Source: Myroides profundi (GTDB lineage: Bacteria; Bacteroidota; Bacteroidia; Flavobacteriales; Flavobacteriaceae). Taken from it: a stretch of DNA of 64,000 bases. The DNA is taken from assembly GCF_000833025.1 (NCBI RefSeq), contig NZ_CP010817.1:3038001-3102000 (forward strand), in the 5' to 3' direction. Of this stretch, positions 1 to 8,905 are shown piece after piece. The stretch's first letter is position 1. The number at the start of each line of letters is the position of its first letter. The position numbers and the translations under genes were made by a program. Below the pieces are notes generated by a model. That model ran no database searches. It saw only the letters and a program-made list of their open reading frames with translations, and was not told the DNA's origin.

Positions 1-2215
1 TAACAATAGTCAATAATCCATTCGTTCTCACTTTTGCTAACTTATCTCTAGTCAAAGCATAATCAGGTATTTCATATTTAGCGTGCACAGTCGTAAGCCC
101 TACATGATTTACAAATCCGTATAGACCTCCTTTTACTAAATAGGCATAGCCTTCATTATTAAACTCACTGATGCGATCGTACATCGGGTTTATAACAATG
201 ATGCCTTGTTTATTAATCAGTCCCCATACCCCATTCTGTTTCATCCTAGCTACTAGAGCATTCGTGAAGTCTAACTCATTCTCATAAACAGGAGAAGTGA
301 TATGTACTAGATTAACAGATGCAAAGCCATGTAAATCATTCATCCCTTTCAACAAAATGACTTTGTTTGCATAGTCAAACTTTATCTCTTTATAGTTATC
401 CTCTAAGATCTTTCCGTTCTGATTAAAGACATTATACATGGTCACTGAAGAAGTGTGAATAGTAAGCTTTCTATTACTCTCTTTGTCTGGCGTAGATATC
501 TCATCATATTCTACAGCTAGAACTTCTTTCCACTGTCTATTAATAAGTCCACTCTTATTACCAAAAGACACTACTGCATGATTATCCTCTGCGAACTCAT
601 CTATATCTGTATATTTAGTCGGTTCTACCAACATATTCATTCTAGAGTCAAATACTCCTATATAAGGAGCCTTAAGTACTTTAAACACTCCTGCTTCATT
701 AAAGGGATATATCTCAGTATAATAAGTATCTAATCGCTCTTCGAAGTTTTTATCTATTAAGTTCTTAGATATCTCATTCTTTTGTACTAATGCGTAGCCA
801 AAAGAGTTATAGTTATCTATTCGCTCATAGGTTGGTTCTAAACGTTTATACGTTTTTAAATGGAATAACCCTATAGCTCTTTCTATACCTGGTATATCAT
901 TATAGATTCTCACCGTACCTTGGTCTTCTGTCACATTGATATCCTTATAATCCACAGGTAATACAACTTCCCAATTCTTATTCGCTAGCCCTAGTTTACC
1001 GTCTAGTGTTAGGATTGTCATATCATAAGGTAGTAAAGTCCCAATATTATCATACATCACAGGTAGAACTACTTTCCATTGTTTATTAATCACTCCCCAT
1101 TTATCTTTCTGATTGACACGCGCAAAACCCTCTGCGTTAAACACAGTGATATTATCATACTCTGGAGCTAATAATACCTTAAACTCTCTGTTAATCACGC
1201 CCCACTTCTCTCCTACTTTAATACGCGCAAAACCTTGTTCGTCGAACTCTGTGATCTCATCGTATATCGGCTCTAAGATCACCTTGTGATTCTTATCAAT
1301 GAATCCCCACTTCTCCCCTACATGTAATCTGGCATAACCTGATTTATCAAACTCAAATATCTTAAAGTCTGCTTCAAAACGAGGTGCTATAATTTCTTTC
1401 CAATCTTTATTTAACAGCCCCCATTTCTCTTTTAAAACTACTTTATAAGTAACTTCTACCTCATCATTAGACTCTTTAATCTCTTCGTACTTAGGCTCTA
1501 GAATCTTTCCTTCTGTGTTAATCATCCCCATCTTTAACGAGTCGATTAACATCGCTATGCCTCTAGTATCGAATTTAGTAATACTGTCATATTTAGCATT
1601 CGCCAATACCTTCCAATTCTTATTAATCAGACCTCTCTTCTTATTCTGCTCTACGATGATGTGATCTGCATTCACTCCTTCTGTTCCAAAATCGCGAATC
1701 TTAGTATAAGAAGGCTTGATTGCTAATTTCCAATCCTTGTCTATGATACCATACTTCTGCTCTATCATCACCTTTACATACTGCTTATCATAGTAGCCTG
1801 TAATCTCATCGTATAAAGGTTCTATTTTCTCTTCTCCCTTCGTATTAATTACTCCGCTTTTCTCCAACCTTACCACAGTCGCATATCCCTGTATACTAAA
1901 ATCTTTAATATCATTATACGTAGGAGCGATCACAGGCTTGCCTAACATATCTATTATTCCCCATAACTTACTCTTCTTTACTCTTGCTATCTTATGTTGG
2001 TCAAAGTCTTTTACAGCTTCATACTGAGGTACCACTACCACAACATTAGCCTGCGGATCTCTGAATCCCCACAAACCACGCTCTTCAAAAGGGATAAGTA
2101 TTTTAGGTTGATAATCTGGTTTCTCTTCTTTAGGTTTATCGCTCTTTTTATTGTCATCATTGCTACAAGAAAATGACAAGAAGCCTATTAATATAAGTAA
2201 GGTGATTTTTTTCAT
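1..2215 (-). CDS. WG-repeat lipoprotein, C-terminus beyond window
   Basis: The reading frame is open from the ATG at 2215 to the window edge (738 codons), so the C-terminus is missing. The N-terminus is a lipoprotein signal: a short basic start, a hydrophobic run and a lipobox ending in FSC, followed by an Asn/Asp/Lys-rich linker. The rest is built of repeating units with LWGFRD, LWGIID, YGIIDKDWK, GLINKNWKV and GVINTKG cores, each followed by a P-x-Y-D/E-x-I strand. These are WG_beta_rep repeats, thought to form beta-sheet binding surfaces. The protein is probably surface- or periplasm-anchored. Its function is unknown, and the family gives no enzymatic clue. No partner gene is adjacent in the window. 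Confidence 0.9.
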   Translation of the reverse strand, partial: MKKITLLILIGFLSFSCSNDDNKKSDKPKEEKPDYQPKILIPFEERGLWGFRDPQANVVVVVPQYEAVKDFDQHKIARVKKSKLWGIIDMLGKPVIAPTYNDIKDFSIQGYATVVRLEKSGVINTKGEEKIEPLYDEITGYYDKQYVKVMIEQKYGIIDKDWKLAIKPSYTKIRDFGTEGVNADHIIVEQNKKRGLINKNWKVLANAKYDSITKFDTRGIAMLIDSLKMGMINTEGKILEPKYEEIKESNDEVEVTYKVVLKEKWGLLNKDWKEIIAPRFEADFKIFEFDKSGYARLHVGEKWGFIDKNHKVILEPIYDEITEFDEQGFARIKVGEKWGVINREFKVLLAPEYDNITVFNAEGFARVNQKDKWGVINKQWKVVLPVMYDNIGTLLPYDMTILTLDGKLGLANKNWEVVLPVDYKDINVTEDQGTVRIYNDIPGIERAIGLFHLKTYKRLEPTYERIDNYNSFGYALVQKNEISKNLIDKNFEERLDTYYTEIYPFNEAGVFKVLKAPYIGVFDSRMNMLVEPTKYTDIDEFAEDNHAVVSFGNKSGLINRQWKEVLAVEYDEISTPDKESNRKLTIHTSSVTMYNVFNQNGKILEDNYKEIKFDYANKVILLKGMNDLHGFASVNLVHITSPVYENELDFTNALVARMKQNGVWGLINKQGIIVINPMYDRISEFNNEGYAYLVKGGLYGFVNHVGLTTVHAKYEIPDYALTRDKLAKVRTNGLLTIV

Positions 2216-2369
2216 AAAAGTATAACGATTATTTGAATAGTTAACATATAGAATCAAACAAATTCATTAATCCAAATATATAAAAAATTAACATTATTTA
2301 GTAATTACACCCAAAAAAACAACAATATACATATCAAAAACACTAAATAATAAAATATATAAAAACAAA

Positions 2370-2404
2370 AAAAGATGATATACTTTATAATTATACCATC
2401 TTTT
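2370..2404 (-). terminator. Putative terminator of the oxidoreductase gene
   Basis: An imperfect hairpin (AAAAGATG...CATCTTTT, with an A/C mismatch inside the stem) lies about 20 bases past the stop codon at 2427. An A-rich tract on the + strand becomes a U-tract in the minus-strand transcript. Confidence 0.5.
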
Positions 2405-2426
2405 ATGTTTGATTATTATATTTATT

Positions 2427-3377
2427 TTAAGAAATACACACAACTACCTTTCCTACAGTATTACCACTTTCTATACATAAATGTGCTTTATCCATGTCTT
2501 CGAAGTCAAAAACATGACTAATATGAGCCTTAACAATACCTTTTTCTAAGAGGTGAGCAATAATTTTCATATCTCGAGCACTCGAATAAACACACATAAA
2601 GTGACTGCCGTGTAACTGCTTTGCCTTAGCAGCAGCCTCATCCTCTTTCGTAGATCCTGAAGGTAAAACAACTATAGACCCAAACTCTTTAAGCACCCTG
2701 ACAGACTTCTGAATATTATCTCTTCCGATAGCCTCTAAAACGAAGTCTATATCAGATAATACTTCCTCAAACTGCACACTTCTATAATCAATATGCTCAT
2801 CTGCACCTAAGCCTAATACGAACTCTTTATTCTTAGCAGAAGAAGTACCTATCACGTACGCCCCTAAATGCTTAGCCAGCTGCACAGCATAGTGTCCTAC
2901 ACCACCAGCTGCAGCATGTATTAGTACCTTATCATTAGGTCTTAGTTTTCCATAACTCGTAAACGCTTGCCAAGCTGTTAGCGCAGCTAATGTAGATGCG
3001 GCAGCTTCTTCATGTGTGATATTACTTGGCTTTAATGCTATTTGATCTACAGAGACAGCGATATACTCTGCATAAGCTCTACCATGTCCAGGAAAATTAA
3101 CCATTCCAAAAACTGCATCTCCTACTTTATACTCCTTGACATTCTCGCCTACAGATTCTATAATTCCAGAGAAGTCCCATCCTAAAATAATAGGATCATA
3201 CTGCTCTAAGAGATTTGCAATCTCTACTTTATTTGCTCTAGTCAGAGCATCTACAGGATTTACACTTAATGCCTTTACCTTGACTAATACCTCTCCGGTT
3301 TTTAAAACAGGAATATCAATATCCTGAATTTGAAGCTTATCTACACCTCCAAATTCTTTTAACACAATTGCTTTCAT
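2427..3377 (-). CDS. Zinc-independent medium-chain NADP-dependent oxidoreductase (quinone oxidoreductase family)
   Basis: The product (316 aa) belongs to the medium-chain dehydrogenase/reductase family, quinone reductase branch. A GroES-like domain starts with MKAIVLKEFG. The Rossmann domain carries the NADP-binding AAAGGVG motif at residues 155-161 and a following GTSS turn. The structural-zinc cysteines of alcohol dehydrogenases are absent, which fits NADPH-dependent quinone or enone reduction. I chose the ATG at 3377, because the only extension upstream starts with TTG and adds seven residues that do not match the family. The gene is divergent from an AraC regulator with an 80-base gap, so that regulator probably controls it. 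The true substrate is unknown. Confidence 0.88.
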   Translation of the reverse strand: MKAIVLKEFGGVDKLQIQDIDIPVLKTGEVLVKVKALSVNPVDALTRANKVEIANLLEQYDPIILGWDFSGIIESVGENVKEYKVGDAVFGMVNFPGHGRAYAEYIAVSVDQIALKPSNITHEEAAASTLAALTAWQAFTSYGKLRPNDKVLIHAAAGGVGHYAVQLAKHLGAYVIGTSSAKNKEFVLGLGADEHIDYRSVQFEEVLSDIDFVLEAIGRDNIQKSVRVLKEFGSIVVLPSGSTKEDEAAAKAKQLHGSHFMCVYSSARDMKIIAHLLEKGIVKAHISHVFDFEDMDKAHLCIESGNTVGKVVVCIS

Positions 3378-3456
3378 ATAATAATTACTTTTACACAAAA
3401 ATAAACTGATACCAAGCTTATTAATAGGTACATTTTAATTATAAATCAGTATATAT

Positions 3457-4290
3457 ATGGCAAGAGAAAATATATATCAACCTTTTGAAGTATTCTGCGA
3501 AAAGTTTGATTTTTGCCCTCTACAGAATAGATTATTTAACTTTTTCGAGTTCGTGTTTGTAATATCTGGAGAAGGCTACCACATCGTTAATAATAGTAAG
3601 AATAAACTTAAGAAAGGAGACCTATACTTAATTACACCTGAAGACAAACACTCTTTTGATCTAACTAAGCAATCTGAATTCTTAGTTATACGTATTAATG
3701 ACGAATATCTTAAACAGTCTAGTGCTTTAACTATTAACCACCTAGAATGTGTCCTTTATTACGCTTCACATCTATCTACTTCTATCATAACTGATGAGGA
3801 AGATAAAGAAGTAATATATCAAATAGTACAAAACTTAATCCAGAGTATACAAAACCCTAAAGCTTATAACTGTGATTTACAGAGACAATATATTAATGCC
3901 ATCATGATTATCGCTACTCGTAATCTAATGCACTATACTCCTAAAAACTTAGAAACTAAGGATGAGCGCATATTAGATATCATCGCTTATATTCAACAGC
4001 ATATCTATGACTTAAAGCTACTCACAGCTCAGGTTATCGGTGATAAGTTTGGGTTTGCACCATCTTATATCGGTTCTTATTTTTTAAATCAATGTGGAGA
4101 AACTATGCAGCAGTATATTATCTCCTACAGACTTAAGCTGATTAAACATCGCCTGTTATTCAGTGACCATCGAATAGGAGAGATTGCTTCTGAATTTACG
4201 TTTACAGATGAGAGTCATGCTAACAAATTCTTTAAGAAACATGAAAGTATGAGTATGTCGGCTTATAGAAAGACATATCAAAAAAGATAA
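3457..4290 (+). CDS. AraC family transcriptional regulator
   Basis: The product (277 aa) has an N-terminal cupin-like sensor region (ISGEGYHIVNN, then KKGDLYLITPEDKHSF, typical of AraC_binding) and a C-terminal two-helix-turn-helix AraC domain from about residue 175. The second recognition helix region ends with the family signature F-K-K-x-x-x-M-S-x-S-A-Y-R. It faces the divergent oxidoreductase gene across a short shared promoter region, the usual arrangement for local regulation. The effector is unknown. Confidence 0.9.
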   Translation: MARENIYQPFEVFCEKFDFCPLQNRLFNFFEFVFVISGEGYHIVNNSKNKLKKGDLYLITPEDKHSFDLTKQSEFLVIRINDEYLKQSSALTINHLECVLYYASHLSTSIITDEEDKEVIYQIVQNLIQSIQNPKAYNCDLQRQYINAIMIIATRNLMHYTPKNLETKDERILDIIAYIQQHIYDLKLLTAQVIGDKFGFAPSYIGSYFLNQCGETMQQYIISYRLKLIKHRLLFSDHRIGEIASEFTFTDESHANKFFKKHESMSMSAYRKTYQKR

Positions 4291-4412
4291 TCTTTTTTAT
4301 ATCAGAAATAGTTGTAATTTCATTCTGAATAAGCTTTTCCTTTTTCTATCTCTTAAAAAAGGTTATGCTGTTATTCATCAAACCATTATAACGCTTTTTT
4401 AAAAAAGACTTT

Positions 4413-5024
4413 ATGAAAAACAAAATCAATTAGCCAAGAGTAGGTATTATAACAAGTACAATTATCTTCTTTATCGTAGCCATAACTTTTGAAATATTTG
4501 AGCTAGCTTCTCTTCCTGGTCAGTTCTTTGGTACATTATTAGGAGTTGTAATTACAGCTATTATTACTGTTCTCTTATTACAAGGACAAACTAAAAGTGA
4601 AGAGTCTAGAGAACGTCACTTATTAGTATTTGAAAAGAAACAAGAAGTTTTCTTTCAATTCTTAACGCAACTAAATACAATCTTACAACGAGAATCTCTT
4701 AGTCCACACTTATCTACAGGTAAGAAGATAGAGAAAGAAGTTAATAACCTACACGATCTGATCTTTGAGTTTGGTTTTCTTCAAATGCATACCTCAGCAG
4801 AGACCTTTGATAAAATCTTAGTTCACGTAGGTAATCTAATGACTGAAAGTCATCAGATCAAAATAGCAGAAAACCAATCAGTAGAAAAAGTAGAACAATA
4901 CTACTTAACGCTTACTTCAGATTTCTTTGCTATCGTATCACTACTTAAGCATGAATTATACAATGAATTTTCTCCTCATATAGACAGGGATAAATTAGAT
5001 AGAATCATTCGTCTATCTTTCTAA
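4413..5024 (+). pseudogene. Two-TM membrane protein gene interrupted by an amber codon
   Basis: From the ATG at 4413 the frame reads MKNKIN, then TAG at 4431-4433, then stays open for 196 codons to the TAA ending at 5024. The part after the stop encodes two hydrophobic segments (around FFIVAITFEIFEL and LLGVVITAIITVLLL) and a charged cytoplasmic region rich in Lys/Glu with helical character. There is no ATG between the stop and 4785, and an ATG there would give only 79 residues and drop both membrane segments. A pseudogene, a sequencing error or a start at a rare codon such as ATT 4446 are all possible. I do not recognise the family. Confidence 0.65.
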
Positions 5025-5035
5025 CTAAAATAATA

Positions 5036-5069
5036 AATAAGGCTCTTGTTGATCAACAAGAGCCTTATT
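5036..5069. terminator. Bidirectional terminator between the interrupted gene and metE
   Basis: A perfect 34-base palindrome (17-base arms, AATAAGGCTCTTGTTGA and its complement) lies between the convergent genes ending at 5024 and 5073. Confidence 0.85.
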
Positions 5070-5072
5070 CTA

Positions 5073-7382
5073 TTAAATAGCTTCTACTAAACTTTCTTCT
5101 CTCAGTTTTTTAGAGACATTCACCATCGCTATAAGCGCTTTTTCAGTCTCTTCCCAATGACGCGTTTTTAATCCACAGTCAGGGTTTACCCATAATTGCT
5201 TAGTTGGTATATAGTTTTCTGCCTTTTTAATTAAATACAACATTTCTTCTTCTGTAGGTACACGTGGAGAGTGAATATCATATACTCCCGGCCCAATCTC
5301 ATTTGGGTATTTAAATGCTGCAAAAGCATCTAATAAATCCATCTGTGAACGAGAACACTCTATCGTAATCACATCTGCATCCATAGCTGCAATATGCTGT
5401 ATAATATCGTTAAACTCAGAATAACACATATGAGTATGAATCTGTGTCTCATTCTTCACTCCTGATGCAGAAATTCTAAATGCTCTTACAGCCCAATCCA
5501 AATAACCATCCCATGCTGCTTTACGCAATGGTAAACCTTCTCTTATCGCAGGCTCATCAATCTGGATGATTTCAATATTAGCACTTTCTAAATCTACTAC
5601 TTCATCTCTAATTGCTAAAGCTATTTGAGTACAAGTCTCAGACCTTGGGATATCATTTCGTACAAAAGACCACTGTAATATCGTCACTGGCCCTGTCAAC
5701 ATTCCTTTTACTTTTTGTTTAGTCAATGACTGAGCATAAGCAGACCAAAATACTGTTAATGGCTTACTGCGATACACATCTCCATAAATAACAGGAGGTT
5801 TCACACATCTACTTCCATAACTCTGTACCCAACCATTCTGAGTAAAAGTAAATCCTTCTAACTGTTCTCCGAAGTACTCCACCATGTCATTGCGTTCAAA
5901 CTCTCCATGTACTAATACATCTAGCCCTATTTCTTCTTGCCACTGTATAGCTCTAGCCGTCTCTTGTTTTAATAAATCTTCATACTGTTGCTCTGTAAGC
6001 TCTCCTTTTTTAAACTTAGCTCTCCACTGTCTTACTTCTGTCGTCTGTGGGAATGAACCGATTGTTGTTGTTGGAAATAAAGGAAGGTCTAATGCTTTAT
6101 GTTGTAAGGGTTGTCTTGTACTAAACGGAGCTTTTCGTTGTGCATCCTGTTCTGTAATTCCTTGTACACGTTTTTTGACTGCTTCATGATGTATTAATGC
6201 AGATGTACTTTTATTGTGTTGAGCTATTTTATTCTCTTGATAAACTGATACACTCTCTCTATCTACAACACTCGCTAACTTAGCTAAATCTACTACTTCC
6301 TGAACCTTTTGTTTAGCAAAAGCAAGCCATTGCTTGATTTCTGATGTTAATTTCACCTCCCCTTCTAAATCAATAGGACTGTGAAGTAAAGAACACGATG
6401 TTGCTATGATGATTGTCTCTTTCCCTCTTCGCTCAATAGCTTTATCTATCAATGTTAATGATTGTTCATAATCATTCTTCCAGATATTACGACCATCCAC
6501 CACACCTAGTGACAACTTTAAACTAGACGGAGCCTTATTAAGTATCTCTTCTAGCTGCTCTTCATTACGCACTAGATCAATATGTAATACTTCTACAGGT
6601 AAAGCTACTGCCAAGGAAGTATTATCTTCTAGCCCTCCAAAATAAGTAGCTACAATTACTTTAAGATCTGGAAAAGTAGATTGTATCGTATTGTAAAACG
6701 ATGTAATTGCAGTTTTCTGTTCTTCTGTTAAATCAAGAACTAGAAAAGGTTCGTCAATTTGAATATATTGAACTCCTTCATCTGTCAGACGTTTTATTAT
6801 TTCAATATATACTGGTAATAAACTATCTGCTAAGCTCAATACATTAAAGTCTTGTTCTTTTGCCTTACCTAATAATAAATAAGAAACAAGCCCTAAGATA
6901 ACAGGCTTCGTCTCTATACCAATCTTTTTGGCTTCTTTATATTCATCTACTACCTTTAGTGAAGTTAATTCAAACTGTTGTCCTTTATAAAACTCTGGTA
7001 CGATATAGTGATAGTTAGTATCGAACCATTTTGTCATTTCCATAGCTGTAATATCAAAACCTCCTTTTTGATACCCTCTAGCCATTGCGAAGTATAAATC
7101 TAGTAAAGACAGTTCTTCATTTGTACGAAGAGGTTGATACCTTTTAGGAATAGCCCCTAAGGTTAAACTCCAATCTAATACTTGATCATAAAATGAAAAG
7201 TCATTAGAAGGGATTAACGTGACACCTGCTGTCTTTTGTAATTGCCAATTTTGATAACGAATAGTTTGTGCAACCTGTTCTAACTCTTCTCTTTCAATTT
7301 TCTCAGCCCAATACTGTTCATTTGCTTTTTTCAGCTCTCTTTGGCTACCAATACGCGGATAGCCTAATACTTGTGTTTGCAT
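5073..7382 (-). CDS. metE: Cobalamin-independent methionine synthase
   Basis: This enzyme transfers the methyl group of 5-methyltetrahydropteroyl-triglutamate to homocysteine, the last step of methionine synthesis, without B12. The product is 769 aa, the usual length. The N-terminus reads LGYPRIG and RELKKA as in the family. The zinc-binding set is visible as H651-x-C653 (in HTHMCYSEF), E675 (in TIECS) and C736 (in NPDCGLKTRH), offset by exactly ten from E. coli H641/C643/E665/C726. The ATG at 7382 is preferred over an in-frame GTG two codons upstream. A cobalamin riboswitch sits in the leader, so the enzyme is expected to be shut off when B12 is available. That implies the cell also has a B12-dependent alternative elsewhere. 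Confidence 0.98.
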   Translation of the reverse strand: MQTQVLGYPRIGSQRELKKANEQYWAEKIEREELEQVAQTIRYQNWQLQKTAGVTLIPSNDFSFYDQVLDWSLTLGAIPKRYQPLRTNEELSLLDLYFAMARGYQKGGFDITAMEMTKWFDTNYHYIVPEFYKGQQFELTSLKVVDEYKEAKKIGIETKPVILGLVSYLLLGKAKEQDFNVLSLADSLLPVYIEIIKRLTDEGVQYIQIDEPFLVLDLTEEQKTAITSFYNTIQSTFPDLKVIVATYFGGLEDNTSLAVALPVEVLHIDLVRNEEQLEEILNKAPSSLKLSLGVVDGRNIWKNDYEQSLTLIDKAIERRGKETIIIATSCSLLHSPIDLEGEVKLTSEIKQWLAFAKQKVQEVVDLAKLASVVDRESVSVYQENKIAQHNKSTSALIHHEAVKKRVQGITEQDAQRKAPFSTRQPLQHKALDLPLFPTTTIGSFPQTTEVRQWRAKFKKGELTEQQYEDLLKQETARAIQWQEEIGLDVLVHGEFERNDMVEYFGEQLEGFTFTQNGWVQSYGSRCVKPPVIYGDVYRSKPLTVFWSAYAQSLTKQKVKGMLTGPVTILQWSFVRNDIPRSETCTQIALAIRDEVVDLESANIEIIQIDEPAIREGLPLRKAAWDGYLDWAVRAFRISASGVKNETQIHTHMCYSEFNDIIQHIAAMDADVITIECSRSQMDLLDAFAAFKYPNEIGPGVYDIHSPRVPTEEEMLYLIKKAENYIPTKQLWVNPDCGLKTRHWEETEKALIAMVNVSKKLREESLVEAI

Positions 7383-7444
7383 TTTCACAACTTTTTAAAA
7401 TGGTTAATTAATCACTTAAAAAGTTCTCTCTTCTTAATGCAATA

Positions 7445-7556
7445 CGCGGTAGTGGGGAAACTCTAATAGATAAGGTATAGCTATAGTATACCATCTCTAC
7501 ATGATATAGAAACAGTGTATCATAGCATCAAACCTGACTTATAGCTCTTTACCGCG
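7445..7556 (-). promoter_or_regulatory. Possible expression platform of the metE riboswitch
   Basis: Between the B12 box and the metE start, two 7-base segments (7550-7556 and 7445-7451) are exact complements (CGCGGTA with TACCGCG in the RNA). They enclose a small hairpin formed by 7474-7479 and 7487-7492. In addition, the first part of the B12 box (TATAAGTCAGG in the RNA) recurs at 7533-7543. These could be the alternative strands of the switch. This is inference from complementarity only. Confidence 0.4.
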
Positions 7557-7576
7557 AAAGCATTGTCAATTCAAAA

Positions 7577-7762
7577 ATGGCAGGTCTCCTGACTTATAAC
7601 TACACTAATCGCCCTTCCCGATTTTATATCAGTGAGCATAATATGACTAGTATATTCAATGTTACTTACAGTTGCGCGACAGCTCGTGATTCTCACACGA
7701 TTCCCTTTTAATCTACAGTTAAGTAAAACCTATTTTCGCTTGATGAAGTATTTTAAGAACAA
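7577..7762 (-). promoter_or_regulatory. Cobalamin (B12) riboswitch upstream of metE
   Basis: Read on the minus strand, the leader carries the conserved order of the cobalamin aptamer: ATAGGTTTTACTTAAC, then AAAAGGGAATCGTGTG, AATCACGAG, GCGCAACTGTAAG, and finally the B12 box AAGTCAGGAGACCTGCC at 7579-7595. It lies about 190 bases upstream of metE in the sense direction, which leaves room for an expression platform. Binding of adenosyl- or another cobalamin should repress metE. Confidence 0.93.
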
Positions 7763-7776
7763 TCTAAAATTCTAAA

Positions 7777-7784
7777 CAAATATA
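7777..7784 (-). promoter_or_regulatory. -7 promoter element for the metE leader
   Basis: TATATTTG on the minus strand matches the Bacteroidota -7 consensus TAnnTTTG and would start transcription just before the riboswitch. The nearest TTG candidates for the -33 element are at poor spacing (13 and 22 bases). Confidence 0.5.
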
Positions 7785-7874
7785 CAATTACAGAATACAA
7801 CCATTACAAACAAACCATAATTAAGAATAAATAACCATACAAACTATTTTATAAGATTTTAATTCTATTATCAT

Positions 7875-7882
7875 TACATTTG
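7875..7882 (+). promoter_or_regulatory. -7 promoter element of the Lrp-family gene
   Basis: TACATTTG matches TAnnTTTG. Transcription starting a few bases downstream would leave a leader of about 20 bases to the ATG at 7910 and would exclude the TTG at 7880 as a start codon. No clear TTG is seen at -33. Confidence 0.5.
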
Positions 7883-7909
7883 GTACCACTAAAACAAAAT
7901 ATTATTCTG

Positions 7910-8371
7910 ATGCATAACCTAGACGAGACCGATTTAAAACTACTTCGAATACTGTGTGATAATTCTAACCTGACAACAAAAGAGATTGCTCAACAAGTAA
8001 ACCTATCTGCTACCCCAGTATTTGAGAGAATAAAACGACTAGAAAAAGAAGGTTTTATCAAAAAATATATTGCTTTAATAGATGCTGAAAAGCTAAATAA
8101 AGGTTTTATTGTATTCTGCAATATTAAACTCAAACAACATGAGCGTTTTATCAATAACAAGTTTGTTGAAGATATTATGCTTATAGATGAAGTCGTTGAA
8201 TGTTATAATATATCAGGAGATTTTGACTTTATCCTAAAAGTATATGCTAATGATATGAAGCATTACCAAGACTTTGTATTTAATAAATTAGCCATGGTAG
8301 ATAGTATAGGAAGTACACATAGTTCTTTTGTGATGAGAGAAATTAAGAACACACATAATATCTCTTTTTAA
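7910..8371 (+). CDS. Lrp/AsnC family transcriptional regulator
   Basis: The product (153 aa) has the Lrp/AsnC layout: an N-terminal winged HTH (LDETDLKLLRIL, NLTTKEIAQQVNLSATPVFERIKRLEKEGFI given in short: TTKEIAQQ and ERIKRLE) and a C-terminal RAM ligand-binding fold (DEVVECYNISGDFDFILKV in part, with the typical GDFD turn). Such proteins sense amino acids. It stands divergent from metE, so a role in amino acid metabolism, possibly methionine, is plausible but not shown. The start at 7910 is the first ATG and gives the normal family N-terminus. Confidence 0.92.
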   Translation: MHNLDETDLKLLRILCDNSNLTTKEIAQQVNLSATPVFERIKRLEKEGFIKKYIALIDAEKLNKGFIVFCNIKLKQHERFINNKFVEDIMLIDEVVECYNISGDFDFILKVYANDMKHYQDFVFNKLAMVDSIGSTHSSFVMREIKNTHNISF

Positions 8372-8407
8372 CCTTAACCTATTTCCCTTACTAACTACAT
8401 AAAAAAA

Positions 8408-8439
8408 GAATGACTTAGATAAATTTATCTAAGTCATTC
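8408..8439. terminator. Bidirectional terminator
   Basis: A perfect hairpin with 16-base arms (GAATGACTTAGATAAA and its complement) lies between the convergent genes ending at 8371 and 8476, with an A-tract before it. Confidence 0.85.
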
Positions 8440-8475
8440 CTAAAATTTACTGCCTAACAAATCAATTATCTTTTT

Positions 8476-8905
8476 CTATTTTCTCAATATTTCAACTTTT
8501 GTTGGAACAGGAGTACTAGTAATCTTAGAGTTATAATATTTACCTGTATCTATAATGATATTACCATGAAGACCAGTATATTCACAATCAAAATCCACAC
8601 TGTTTTGACCATCTTTAGTTTTTATTAAAGTTTTAAGAGTTCCAGGGCTAACTCCTTCCACAAACGGTTTTCCGTATTCTATAACATGAGTTGCTAATTC
8701 ACTAGCCTCAAATGTTTCAACTTTATTAGCCTTAAGAACCGTCATAACATCCCATGGAATTACATTCTTCTTATCAGCATTAAATGGCAATATTAACTCA
8801 GTAGTTCCTTTTGGTATAATCACCTTCATCTGTGTGTTTCTTATCTTGACATGCTAATAGAATAGTCAAAATAGATAAGGTTAAAATCTTAGTTTTTTTG
8901 TTCAT
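8476..8905 (-). pseudogene. Small lipoprotein gene with a frameshift after the signal peptide
   Basis: The ATG at 8905 starts a clear lipoprotein signal (MNKKTKILTLSILTILLACQ, lipobox LLAC). This frame stops about 17 codons after the Cys. A second frame, offset by one base, opens at 8829 and continues for 117 codons (MKVIIPKGTTELILPF onward) to the stop at 8476. The mature part has no signal of its own and begins exactly where the first frame's leader ends, so one gene split by a single-base indel near 8830-8850 is the simplest reading. I do not recognise the family. If translation starts at 8829 instead, a 117-residue cytoplasmic protein would be made. Confidence 0.6.

Noticed and set aside
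1994..2176. 60-codon + strand frame inside the WG-repeat gene
   Set aside because: It is a shadow of the minus-strand lipoprotein gene, whose frame continues through it.
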